Shown one piece after another: positions 1-8,055 of a stretch of DNA of 64,000 bases (the first letter of the stretch is position 1; every line of letters begins with the position of its first letter). The notes under the pieces were generated by a model that worked only from the letters and a program-made list of their open reading frames with translations, ran no database searches and was not told where the DNA came from. The DNA comes from Spirochaetae bacterium HGW-Spirochaetae-2 (GTDB lineage Bacteria > Spirochaetota > Spirochaetia > Sphaerochaetales > Sphaerochaetaceae), in assembly GCA_002839355.1 (NCBI GenBank), contig PGXW01000009.1, positions 1 through 64,000 of the forward strand, written 5' to 3'. The position numbers and the translations under genes were made by a program.

Positions 1-1
1 T

Positions 2-1144
2 TCGCTGGTCTTTGCCATTTCCCTGGGAGTCGGTCTCTTCGTCTCCATCGCCTTCGCCCGAATCGTGCTGGCCATTTCCTACCGCTGGGTACTTATCGGC
101 TTCTATGCCATCGTCGCGGTCCTTTCCTTTTTGGTCGACACGTTTTTCCTCGGGATCGCATTCGATGCCGGAGGAGCGACCACCGGTCCCATGACCGTGC
201 CCTTCATCCTCGCCCTCGGTGTCGGTGTCGCAGCGGTCCGCAAAAGCGGAAGCAGCGAGCAGGACAGCTTTGGTCTCGTCGGCATAGCCTCTATTGGTCC
301 CATTTCTGCCGTACTGGTGATGGGGCTGATAGGCAAGGCCTCCGACGGGGGGATCCCGGTCGGGACGGCAACCGGAACCGTGTCCTCCAGCATGGGTCTG
401 GGCAGTCTCATCGGCTCGAGCGCACTCGAAGTCTTGCAGGCCTTGGGGCCGTTGGCACTGTTGTTCATCCTGTTCCAATTCACCCTGTTGCACCAACAGC
501 GTCGGCAACTGATCAGGATGATCGAAGGCCTGGTCTACGCCGCAATCGGATTGGTTCTCTTCTTGGCAGGGATCAACGGAGCGTTCATGCCGATCGGTTC
601 CACCATCGGATCGTTGATCGGCGCTTCCCCCTACCTGTGGATATTGATTCCCATAGGCATGTTCCTCGGGGCGGTCGTGGTCCTGGCCGAGCCGGCCGTC
701 TGGATATTGACCGACCAGGTCCGCGATGTTTCCGGTGGTTCCATCCGAAAATCGCTGGTGCTCGTATTCTTCTCGATCGGTGTCTCACTGGCAGTGGGTC
801 TCGCCATGGTGAGGATCGTTTTCCGGCTGCCCCTATCCTATTTCCTGATTCCCGGCTATGCGTTGGCACTGCTGTTGACGTTCCGTTGCCCTCCACTGTT
901 CACCACGATAGCCTTCGATTCGGGTGGTGTCGCCTCGGGCCCCATGTCCAGCTCCTTCCTGCTTGCCTTCACGTTGGGAGCCTCGGCGGCCTCCGGGGGT
1001 GATCCGTTTGCCGATGCGTTCGGAATCGTCGCCTTGATCGCCATGACACCGCTGGTTACCATACAACTGCTCGGATTGCTGTATCGAACAAGAAACACCA
1101 AGGGCAACCAATCGTCCTTGGAGAGGAATGCCGCCTATGAATGA
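2..1144 (+). CDS. DUF1538 family membrane protein (5' end outside window)
   Basis: Open from the first bases of the window, so the N-terminus is missing. About 380 residues remain, almost all hydrophobic: ten or so predicted membrane segments with a repeated motif, IAFDAGGATTGPMTVPF near the start and IAFDSGGVASGPMSSSF near the end. This internal duplication with a DSGG(V/A).(S/T)GPM signature is typical of DUF1538, a family of putative inner-membrane transporters with no proven substrate. The stop overlaps the start of the next gene, a P-II-like protein, so the two are co-translated. DUF1538 genes are often paired with P-II-like genes, which suggests the small protein gates the membrane one. 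Family call is good; substrate unknown. Confidence 0.85.
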   Translation, partial: SLVFAISLGVGLFVSIAFARIVLAISYRWVLIGFYAIVAVLSFLVDTFFLGIAFDAGGATTGPMTVPFILALGVGVAAVRKSGSSEQDSFGLVGIASIGPISAVLVMGLIGKASDGGIPVGTATGTVSSSMGLGSLIGSSALEVLQALGPLALLFILFQFTLLHQQRRQLIRMIEGLVYAAIGLVLFLAGINGAFMPIGSTIGSLIGASPYLWILIPIGMFLGAVVVLAEPAVWILTDQVRDVSGGSIRKSLVLVFFSIGVSLAVGLAMVRIVFRLPLSYFLIPGYALALLLTFRCPPLFTTIAFDSGGVASGPMSSSFLLAFTLGASAASGGDPFADAFGIVALIAMTPLVTIQLLGLLYRTRNTKGNQSSLERNAAYE

Positions 1145-1841
1145 AGCCATGCAAACCGTCTTCCTACACGCGAAACTACTGCTCAGCATTGTGCAACTGG
1201 GCATTGGAGAACAATTGGTCGATGCGACCAAAGCCGCCGGCGCACGGGGTGGGACCATACTGCCCGGCACCGGCGTAGCCGAGAATGCCATCCTGCACAT
1301 GTTGGGAATGGGAGATTCGGAGAAGGAAATAGTGGTGACGCTGCTCGCCGACCAGGAGGTGGAACCGGTACTGGCGGCGCTACATCATTTCAGAAGGAAC
1401 AAACGGCTGGCATGCGGTATCGCCATGTTGCTCGACGTTCCACAGGTATTGCGGCACAGCAGCCATCCGCTGCCGTCCGAGCCGCAAGGAACAGAAGACA
1501 AAAGGAGAAACCCCATGGATAGTCCGCACACATTGATCACCTGCATCGTAAACAAAGGAGCCGCCGACGAAGTCATGGATGCGGCGCGTGCAGCCGGAGC
1601 CACCGGAGGGACCATCCTCGCAGCGCGTGGTACCGGAAAAGAAGAGGATGTGAAGTTTTTCGGCGTACAATTGGTGCCGGAGAAGGAGATGCTGATGGTT
1701 CTCGTCGGTGCCGGTTTGACAGGCAAGGTTCTGGAAGCTATCCGCGCTGTGCCCTGCCTGGCCGAACCGGGGGCAGGAATCGCCTTCTGCATCGATGTCG
1801 AGCGGTTCATGACTTTGGGAGGCAAACTCCCGGTCAGTTGA
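1137..1841 (+). CDS. Tandem P-II-like regulatory protein
   Basis: 234 residues made of two copies of a P-II-like (GlnB-fold) unit of about 105 residues. Copy 1 has AAGARGGTILPGTG and copy 2 has AAGATGGTILAARGTG, the same segment, each followed by a (E/K)KE(I/M)..V(T/L)V strand. An ATG at 1128 is also in frame, but the GGAGAGG at 1120-1126 is only one base from it and ten bases from the ATG at 1137, so 1137 is preferred. It overlaps the end of the DUF1538 gene. P-II proteins bind ATP/ADP/2-oxoglutarate or other small ligands and control transporters. Two units in one chain is unusual, since P-II proteins normally trimerise from single domains. The 3' end overlaps the convergent pyrC by 8 bases. 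Confidence 0.8.
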   Translation: MNEAMQTVFLHAKLLLSIVQLGIGEQLVDATKAAGARGGTILPGTGVAENAILHMLGMGDSEKEIVVTLLADQEVEPVLAALHHFRRNKRLACGIAMLLDVPQVLRHSSHPLPSEPQGTEDKRRNPMDSPHTLITCIVNKGAADEVMDAARAAGATGGTILAARGTGKEEDVKFFGVQLVPEKEMLMVLVGAGLTGKVLEAIRAVPCLAEPGAGIAFCIDVERFMTLGGKLPVS

Positions 1842-2895
1842 TGCTTGCGAACGGGTCCCACGGATAGGCGTCGCGGGCGTTTGCCAAGGCAGCTGCAGAT
1901 TCTTCCGTTGTAGGAACATGGACAGGAAGGTCTATGCCGAATACCTGGCACGCTCGTGCCCCGCACAGCTGCTCCAGGTACCGCTCCGACACCCCGGACG
2001 ACCTGAGCCGCCCGATGAGCAGCAACGTGCCGGCAAAACCCGGGATTCCCGATGCGCCCGCATGCTTGTCCGCCAGCGTATGGGGAGCATGGTCGCTCTC
2101 GATCCAATCGATGCCTCCGTCGCATAAAGAGGCGAACACCGCATCGCGATCGGATGCGCTGCGCAACGGGGGGTTCATCTTGCACAGGTGTCCCGGCGTG
2201 CCGGCAACCGAATCGTCCAGCAACGCGTGATGTGCCGTAGCTCCGCATGAAATGCGCATACCTTCGGAGCGGGCGGCATGAACCAGGGCAATCGCCCCTG
2301 CAGTCGAAATGTGGGCGATATGGAGCGTCCCTGCAAATCCCGACTCCCTTGCGAATGCTATCTGGTCGGCGACCGAAGCGATCTCCGCTTCAGGTCCCCT
2401 GGCCCATGTATGGCTCTCCGGTCTCGAGGGATCCCACAAGTGCGGGCGCATCTCCGATTCCTTCTCGCAATGGACGGCAAGGACTCCAGTGTACCCGAGA
2501 CGTGCCAGGGACCTGTAGATCGATTCCTGCAACTCCGTCGTGGACAATCCCATATTGCCCGTCGAGTGCCCGGCGAACATTTTCAGTCCGACCACAGCAG
2601 GAAACAATTCGGCATGGATGGATACGATCCGGTCGATCTGGCCGGTATCGGCCGTCACCCCGCCATATACTCCATAGAAGATGTCGTTCCCAACTGCCTC
2701 CGCTACGGTTGCCGCAACTCTCCTACCCGCCTCGAGACGGGCACGGATCGCCGCCTCGGTTGTCAACGGAGGCGCTGTATTGGGCATGTCGAAGAATGCC
2801 GAGATACCACAGGAGGCACCGGTACGCATGCCATGATCCAGCGTTTCCTTCTCCGATTGGATTCCATCCCGCAAATGCACGTGTACATCGATCAT
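1834..2895 (-). CDS. pyrC: Dihydroorotase
   Basis: 353-residue amidohydrolase that closes N-carbamoyl-L-aspartate to dihydroorotate, third step of UMP synthesis. Visible metal and active-site residues are HVHLRD (H5, H7), MPNT at 37-40, K105 in VGLKMF (the carboxylated lysine), H142 in VHCEKE, H195 in HIAHIS and D268 in SDHAPH. The open frame extends upstream, but the family begins at MIDVHVH. That ATG at 2895 overlaps the pyrDK stop as ATGA, so translational coupling is expected. It is the last gene of the pyr operon. It is also the only dihydroorotase seen in the window, so it may serve the catabolic island at 12.4-20.6 kb too (inference). Confidence 0.95.
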   Translation of the reverse strand: MIDVHVHLRDGIQSEKETLDHGMRTGASCGISAFFDMPNTAPPLTTEAAIRARLEAGRRVAATVAEAVGNDIFYGVYGGVTADTGQIDRIVSIHAELFPAVVGLKMFAGHSTGNMGLSTTELQESIYRSLARLGYTGVLAVHCEKESEMRPHLWDPSRPESHTWARGPEAEIASVADQIAFARESGFAGTLHIAHISTAGAIALVHAARSEGMRISCGATAHHALLDDSVAGTPGHLCKMNPPLRSASDRDAVFASLCDGGIDWIESDHAPHTLADKHAGASGIPGFAGTLLLIGRLRSSGVSERYLEQLCGARACQVFGIDLPVHVPTTEESAAALANARDAYPWDPFASIN

Positions 2896-4652
2896 AGCAA
2901 CTCCGGTGCGTTGTCCTGCAGATATCGGTAACTGACAAAGGTTCCCCAGGCGCAGGTGAGCCGATCTCCACACAGGCACTCGCCGCACATGCCGATTCCG
3001 CAGAGGGTGGGCAATTCCAGCGAGAGGTGGATGCGTTGGGCAGGAACTCCGGCCGCGAGCATGTTCGCCGCGGCTATGCGCATGAAGACAGTCGGACCCA
3101 CGATGTAGCAGGAGAGGTCGGACACATCGGCAATGGTCGCAGACTCCAGCGAACCGAGCACCCTGCCGGGAATCCCATCGTCGGCTACGATACTGACCGG
3201 ACCGAACTGCTGCAGCGTAGATTCGAGCAACCCTTCCCCTCCCTTTGCATAAGAGGGTTCACTGGTGCCGACGAATATCTCCATCACCGTCCCCTGGTTA
3301 TGCAAACGTCGCCCAAGGGCTGGCAACACCGCCACTCCCGTACCCCCGGCGACCAGAAGCGCCCGTTTGGTCGCATCGGGTTCGACCGGTGCGCCATACA
3401 AACCACGGATATAGAGGTCATCGCCGACGTGCAAGTCGTACAAGGCCTTGGTGAATTCGCCACGCCGCTTGATCACGAACGTCAACGGATCGGCTTCGGC
3501 AATCGAGAACGGCTTTTCGCCGATTTGGGGTATCCATAGAAAAACGAACTGCCCCGCCTCGTAGTTCCACGCGCCCTCCAGCGTCAATACGACAGTGTCC
3601 GCCCCATGGGTCCTGCGTTCGGTTATGCGTCTCTTCTCGTACCGCATGGAAGCGTCGGTCTTCACGAATCCTGAAGCCGTCGCCGGGTCCCCGCTCCCGG
3701 CCAATATCGCGGCTGCATCGGAGGCCAACGCATCGGTGAATGCCGGCCAAAATTTCTGGTGGACTTTTCCGAAGACCGAACCGACTCCCACCACATCGGC
3801 TCCGGCACCAATCATGGCTGCCACATCGGCACCGGAGGAGACTCCTCCCATGCCGATCAGGGGGACCTGCTCGCCCACAGCCTTGCGGATAGCCGCTATG
3901 CATCCAAGGGCCTCGTCGAGTATCCAGCGCCCGCTCTTGCCACCTTTCCCACCAAGCTTGTTCTGCAATATGGGTTTGCCGCTGATCGGCTCGACATGTA
4001 TCTCCGGTCCCACGGTGTTGACAGCGGTGATGCCGTCTGCCCCTGCGTCCATCACCGCTTTGGCAATGGTGCCGATATCGTCGACATTGGGGGTGAGCTT
4101 GGGGAAAATGAGAGCTCTGCAATGCGGGAAGGCCGTGCGGATTTCCCGTACGTATTGGGCCGAGATGTCGGGTGAGCACCCGATCGAGGCACCATAGCCC
4201 GCACTGGCATGGGGACAGCTGAAATTCAGCTCCAATATGTCGGCGACCTCTTCGAAAGCACCTACCAGCGTGATGAAATCTTCGATGGTGGAAGCCGAGA
4301 TGGAGACATTGAGCAGTGTCCGCATCGGATGGGTCTTCCGCAACAAACGCAACTCGGCCAAAGCGACATCCAACCCGGGATTCTTCAATCCCACCGAGTT
4401 GCCGAACGAACCGGGATATACTTCACACAGGATCGGTTCGCGGTTGCCCGGATTGGTGGTCACCTGGAAACTTTTGGTCGTGACCACCGAAAATGCCGGC
4501 ATATGGGTATCGACATGACGCACTAGGGCTGTCTTGGTCGATAGTACTCCCGAGACCGTGGCCAATCGGACCGGTTCGGTACCGGCAAGGATTCGGGTAT
4601 GCAGATCGGAAAGTGCCGCTCGCACCTTGAGGGGATCCTGGTTCCAAGTCAC
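2892..4652 (-). CDS. pyrDK: Fused dihydroorotate dehydrogenase: PyrD-type catalytic domain plus PyrK-type electron-transfer domain
   Basis: 586 residues. Residues 1 to about 340 are an FMN TIM barrel of the DHODH class with catalytic C146 in ELNFSCPH; the glycine-rich stretch after it resembles dihydropyrimidine dehydrogenase/PreA more than ordinary PyrD. Residues about 350-586 are PyrK-like: an FAD-binding KPFSI, an NAD-binding VAGGTGVAVLP and a [2Fe-2S] cysteine set C551, C556, C559, C567. PyrD and PyrK are normally two proteins; here one chain could pass electrons from dihydroorotate to NAD+. The start is GTG at 4652, with GAGGAG eight bases upstream, overlapping the pyrF stop. Operon context points to the fourth step of UMP synthesis. 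A separate PyrK/PyrD pair lies at 13756-15437. Confidence 0.9.
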   Translation of the reverse strand: MTWNQDPLKVRAALSDLHTRILAGTEPVRLATVSGVLSTKTALVRHVDTHMPAFSVVTTKSFQVTTNPGNREPILCEVYPGSFGNSVGLKNPGLDVALAELRLLRKTHPMRTLLNVSISASTIEDFITLVGAFEEVADILELNFSCPHASAGYGASIGCSPDISAQYVREIRTAFPHCRALIFPKLTPNVDDIGTIAKAVMDAGADGITAVNTVGPEIHVEPISGKPILQNKLGGKGGKSGRWILDEALGCIAAIRKAVGEQVPLIGMGGVSSGADVAAMIGAGADVVGVGSVFGKVHQKFWPAFTDALASDAAAILAGSGDPATASGFVKTDASMRYEKRRITERRTHGADTVVLTLEGAWNYEAGQFVFLWIPQIGEKPFSIAEADPLTFVIKRRGEFTKALYDLHVGDDLYIRGLYGAPVEPDATKRALLVAGGTGVAVLPALGRRLHNQGTVMEIFVGTSEPSYAKGGEGLLESTLQQFGPVSIVADDGIPGRVLGSLESATIADVSDLSCYIVGPTVFMRIAAANMLAAGVPAQRIHLSLELPTLCGIGMCGECLCGDRLTCAWGTFVSYRYLQDNAPELL

Positions 4653-5542
4653 AGCGTTGTCTCCTCAAGCAACTTGTCGATATTTGCGATGCACCGGTCG
4701 AGCCAACCGGCGGGTGCAGGGGCTTGCTTCCAGGGGTGTGTCAATGCGCTGGAGCTGTTGATCCTCGCCAACGCGACAGGGTATCCGGCTTGTTCGAGTG
4801 TCCGCATGGTCATTTTCGCGCTCGCCCCTTGGCTTCCGACACCGGGAATGAGCAAGGGGATGGACCGTTTCCCATGATAGGTGGCGATCTGGCCCAACTC
4901 GTCGAGATTGGTGGCCCCGACCACAGCTCCGATACCATCGATCTTCTCAGCCCAGTGGGCGATCTTGTGGGCAACAGCCATATAGAGCGGATACAGTTCC
5001 TTCTCGTCGACCTCATCCACCACGATCAACCCCTGCAAATCCTTCGCCCCGGGATTGCTGGTGCGGTTGAGCAGGTAGATGCCATGCGAACCCTCGCGAA
5101 GTTCGTCGAAGGGGGAGACCGAATCGGTTCCCATATAGGGTGATGCGGTCACGGCGTCGCAACGCCAGATATCGAACGCCTCATGGGCATAGTTGGCACT
5201 GGAACGGGCTATGTCACCCCGTTTGGAATCGAGGATCACCGGTATGGTGGGAAACCGCTGCTGCAGCATCGACAACACGCCGGCCAAAGCCAACGAGCCT
5301 TCGAAGGCCCCGTTGCGGGGGTCGTCCAACGCACTGTAGTAACCGATGTTCGGTTTGAATGCGGCGGGAACGAGGTTGTAGCGGACCATAGCGTCGAACA
5401 GCTCGCCAAAGAAGCGCTGCAAATCCTCGGAGATATTTCCACTGCGGTATGGGAGGACCTCCCACTGCGGATCGAGCCCCATACAGGCGCAGTTGCCCGT
5501 CTTTTCGGCACTTTGCTGCAATTTCGTCTTATATCCTTTCAT
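4649..5542 (-). CDS. pyrF: Orotidine 5'-phosphate decarboxylase, PyrF subfamily 2
   Basis: 297 residues, last step of UMP synthesis (OMP to UMP plus CO2). The catalytic charge network is DSKRGDI (D105, K107, D110). The length and the SVSPFDELR and NPGAKDLQ segments match the longer subfamily 2 enzymes (as in Myxococcus and mycobacteria) rather than the E. coli type of about 240 residues. The ATG follows the pyrE stop directly, with GGAG six bases upstream; the stop overlaps the GTG of pyrDK. Confident. Confidence 0.95.
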   Translation of the reverse strand: MKGYKTKLQQSAEKTGNCACMGLDPQWEVLPYRSGNISEDLQRFFGELFDAMVRYNLVPAAFKPNIGYYSALDDPRNGAFEGSLALAGVLSMLQQRFPTIPVILDSKRGDIARSSANYAHEAFDIWRCDAVTASPYMGTDSVSPFDELREGSHGIYLLNRTSNPGAKDLQGLIVVDEVDEKELYPLYMAVAHKIAHWAEKIDGIGAVVGATNLDELGQIATYHGKRSIPLLIPGVGSQGASAKMTMRTLEQAGYPVALARINSSSALTHPWKQAPAPAGWLDRCIANIDKLLEETTL

Positions 5543-6253
5543 CTACTTCTCCTCTCTTATTGAAGGGGGAAATCCGTTGTCAGTACCCCACCTGAAAGGA
5601 TTTCTCCTCCATTGATTAAGTAATTCGGCACCGTTTCCATCAACATAGCCTGTCGCAAGCGCTGTTGCAACCATAGTATCGTAATCGAGCAGCGCGATAG
5701 GTCGACACTGGGGCTCCAGCGCGGCGAACGATTGCACCGAGGCTTCCAATCCATAGGTGAAGATCGCCAGGCAATATGCCACCAATCCATCGGCCTGTCG
5801 TATCGATTGCACCGCCTTGACCGAGCTGCCTCCTGTGGAGATTAAATCTTCGATCAATAAGACCCGTTGACCATGGAACGAGCCGTCCGATCCCAATCCC
5901 TCTATCAGGTTCTTCAATCCGTGATCCTTTCCCCATGCTCGAACATAGCATAGAGGTTTTTCCAACTTGTCGGCAAGCGTGGTGGCATGTGGAATACCTG
6001 CGGTTGCTGTTCCAGCAATTGAATCAAATGGAATTTCCAAAGCTTCAGCAATAGCTGCAAGTCCTTCTGCAATCAAAGCCCTTGCTTTCGCGTCGGCCAA
6101 TAACCGCCTGTTGTCGTTGTATATCGGCATGCGGTACCCGCTTGCCCATAAGAATGGATCGTTCGGTGACAATTTGATGGCTCCCATGTACAAAGCTTCT
6201 TTTGCGATTCGCGGGCCGAATTCCTTTTGAACATCTTCCAGTGTGTGGTACAT
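5543..6253 (-). CDS. pyrE: Orotate phosphoribosyltransferase
   Basis: 236 residues, transfers ribose phosphate from PRPP to orotate. The PRPP loop is at residues 131-144 (VLLIEDLISTGGSS). A TTG at 6259 is in frame, but AGGAG sits six bases before the ATG at 6253, so MYHTLEDV is taken as the N-terminus. It lies 9 bases after pyrBI and abuts pyrF. The C-terminal tail after residue 200 is longer than in the E. coli enzyme and contains no recognised motif. Confidence 0.93.
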   Translation of the reverse strand: MYHTLEDVQKEFGPRIAKEALYMGAIKLSPNDPFLWASGYRMPIYNDNRRLLADAKARALIAEGLAAIAEALEIPFDSIAGTATAGIPHATTLADKLEKPLCYVRAWGKDHGLKNLIEGLGSDGSFHGQRVLLIEDLISTGGSSVKAVQSIRQADGLVAYCLAIFTYGLEASVQSFAALEPQCRPIALLDYDTMVATALATGYVDGNGAELLNQWRRNPFRWGTDNGFPPSIREEK

Positions 6254-6262
6254 TCCCAACTC

Positions 6263-7855
6263 CTATTTCCAAATTTCCTTGAATGTATGGACCGTTCCGC
6301 AGTAGGCACAAGCATACCGGTTGTCGCGGGTCCTTTCAAACCGTGCCGGGACCCCCTCGGCGTGGGAAGGGTGCGAGATGCAGGCTTCGTTGTTGCAGGC
6401 CAGATCGTCGAAATTGTAGATCCGCGGCGGAAGGTGGGTGCGGTACTTGGCCACAACCGAGCCGTCCCGGATAATATTGAGCGTGCATCCCGCTGCGACC
6501 GCGGCCAGACGCTTGAGATCCTTGCGGTCGAGTTCCCTCGTGCCCGGACGGAACACGAGTCCCTTGAATTGGCCCGAGTCCTTCTTGCTCGTCGATATCC
6601 ATTCCCCGCCCTTGCCATCGTCCAATCCCATGACCTTGATGATCAACGCCATGTGGCGCCGGATTGTCGCAGGATCGTCCCCCCGGCAGATATGGTCTAT
6701 CACCAGACCGTTGCGAATGGGTCGGACTCCTTCAGAATAGGCGTCCTCCTTCTTGTCGGCACTCGTCCCGTTGCTTTCGACCTGCAGGATATACTCCTCG
6801 TCGTTGCGCCCCTTCTTTTGGGCCTCGCCGGCAAATTCCGCTCCAATCTTTCCGGCTATCAGCGCCAACAGGACGATGCGGACGTACATGCCGTTTATCG
6901 ACTGGCGTTCCCAGCCGTTCAGCGGGGTATCGTCGAGGAACGTCGGGATGGTGGGGTGTACCCGATGCCTCGGCAACGGATGGTAGAACTTGCTCCCTTT
7001 CGGAAGATACTTCATGAATTCCTTGCGAAAGGTGACTTTCGCCCGCAACTCGTCCTGGCGCTTGAGGATCTGTTCACCCATCCGCTCCAGTTGGGGGCGG
7101 GTAAAGTACCACTTGTCGGCCACATCCTGTTGGGCAAGGTATTCGTCGATCGAATCGAACAACCGCACTTCGAATCCGTTCTCCACCATCTTCATGCGGT
7201 ATGTCTCGGGCATTGCCAATTCGGGAGGGGCGATCAGGTCGATGCGCACCCGATCGAAGATCCTCAAGCCGTCGGCCTTCGAGTGGACGGTCCGGCCATG
7301 GTACAAGTCGCCGACCAACGCCAGATGGATGGACGAAGTCTCCCAATTGTTGTCCTCGAGAAAGGTGAACCCGTCGAGCAGCTCCTGGGTCGGATGCTCG
7401 TGCTTGCCATCCCCGGCATTGATGAACGAAGGCCTCCTGCTCAAGTTGTTGCGCCCGGCGAATGCCCCGGCCTCATCCTCGAGCCATCGGCACACACCCT
7501 CCAGCTTGCTGCGGATAATGAACACACTGTTGTGGTAGCCGGCCAAGGTGTTGAAGGTGTCGGCGTAGCTCTCACCCTTGTTGAACGATGAGCTGTCGGT
7601 GGCAAGGTCGCTGACTTTCGCCCGGTGGAACTTCGCCGCGTTGCGAAACGATTCCCGGGTTCTCGTGCTATCTTCCAGAAAAACCTCATACATGCCGAAA
7701 TCGGGATCGTTGATCCTGAACCGGTCCAGGGTCTTCTGGTCGTTCTCGGCCAATGCCGTCTTCAGAATCTTTGTCTGTTCGAACAGATACCGTCGTTCCG
7801 CGATTGTCAGGTCGTCGATCACCGCCAGCGATCTTCCTGTGAAGATGTTGTCCAT
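6263..7855 (-). CDS. pyrBI: Aspartate carbamoyltransferase, catalytic and regulatory chains fused
   Basis: 530 residues. Residues 1 to about 370 are the catalytic chain: the carbamoyl-phosphate loop STRTR (63-67), HPTQELLDG (154-162) and the HPLPR loop. The remainder is a PyrI-type regulatory domain ending in a zinc site C487, C492, C516, C519 (CNNEAC and CAYC). It makes N-carbamoyl-L-aspartate, the committed step of pyrimidine synthesis. A single-chain PyrBI is known from Treponema and Thermotoga; E. coli has separate subunits. It is the first large gene of the operon. The start is ATG at 7855 behind a GGGAGGAG site, preceded by the attenuator and leader peptide listed separately, so control is expected both allosterically and at transcription elongation. 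Confidence 0.95.
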   Translation of the reverse strand: MDNIFTGRSLAVIDDLTIAERRYLFEQTKILKTALAENDQKTLDRFRINDPDFGMYEVFLEDSTRTRESFRNAAKFHRAKVSDLATDSSSFNKGESYADTFNTLAGYHNSVFIIRSKLEGVCRWLEDEAGAFAGRNNLSRRPSFINAGDGKHEHPTQELLDGFTFLEDNNWETSSIHLALVGDLYHGRTVHSKADGLRIFDRVRIDLIAPPELAMPETYRMKMVENGFEVRLFDSIDEYLAQQDVADKWYFTRPQLERMGEQILKRQDELRAKVTFRKEFMKYLPKGSKFYHPLPRHRVHPTIPTFLDDTPLNGWERQSINGMYVRIVLLALIAGKIGAEFAGEAQKKGRNDEEYILQVESNGTSADKKEDAYSEGVRPIRNGLVIDHICRGDDPATIRRHMALIIKVMGLDDGKGGEWISTSKKDSGQFKGLVFRPGTRELDRKDLKRLAAVAAGCTLNIIRDGSVVAKYRTHLPPRIYNFDDLACNNEACISHPSHAEGVPARFERTRDNRYACAYCGTVHTFKEIWK

Positions 7856-7894
7856 ACCCTACTCCTCCCTGTATTCGATTGTCGTCGAAAGTCC

Positions 7895-7921
7895 AAAAAA
7901 AAGACCGGTGAATATCACCGG
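7895..7921 (-). terminator. Intrinsic terminator (attenuator) in the pyr leader
   Basis: On the minus strand a perfect 7-bp stem CCGGTGA-TAT-TCACCGG (positions 7921 down to 7905), with one further G-U pair possible, is followed within two bases by eight T residues (7902-7895). It lies between the leader-peptide stop codon and the pyrBI ribosome site, about 40 bases before the pyrBI ATG, so it must be bypassed for the operon to be expressed. The stem begins three bases after the leader stop codon, so a ribosome finishing the peptide would cover its 5' arm. Confidence 0.88.
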
Positions 7922-7924
7922 CTC

Positions 7925-7999
7925 TCAACACCTATCATTGAAAAAGAAGACACGAGGCCCAAGGTCTGTAGTCAATCTACTGGAAACCCTATGCTTCAT
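7925..7999 (-). CDS. Putative pyrL-like leader peptide, 24 codons
   Basis: A short frame begins at ATG 7999 behind GGAGGAG (8009-8003) and ends at TGA 7927-7925. It starts MKHRVSSRL and contains VFFFN near the end, coded by GTC TTC TTT TTC AAT, so the RNA has a U-rich run just before the terminator. E. coli pyrBI has the same layout: a leader peptide with a U-rich pause site next to a terminator, where low UTP stalls RNA polymerase, lets the ribosome catch up and stops hairpin formation. No homology to E. coli PyrL is claimed, only the same architecture. The frame is too short to prove by sequence alone. Confidence 0.7.
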   Translation of the reverse strand: MKHRVSSRLTTDLGPRVFFFNDRC

Positions 8000-8026
8000 G
8001 CACTCCTCCACATTTCATTTCCACTG

Positions 8027-8055
8027 AACATAGCAAATCGGGCGTATCATGTCTA
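8027..8055 (-). promoter_or_regulatory. Promoter of the pyr operon
   Basis: Minus strand: TAGACA (-35, 8055-8050), a 17-base spacer, and TATGTT (-10, 8032-8027) preceded by TGC, an extended -10. Predicted transcription start is near 8020, giving a leader of about 165 bases to pyrBI that holds the leader peptide and terminator. The -35 box overlaps the stop codon of the upstream kinase gene. Confidence 0.65.

Noticed and set aside
7856-8052. PyrR-type RNA switch in the pyr leader.
   Set aside because: I could not find the PyrR-binding loop or an antiterminator pairing; the leader-peptide model fits the visible elements better.
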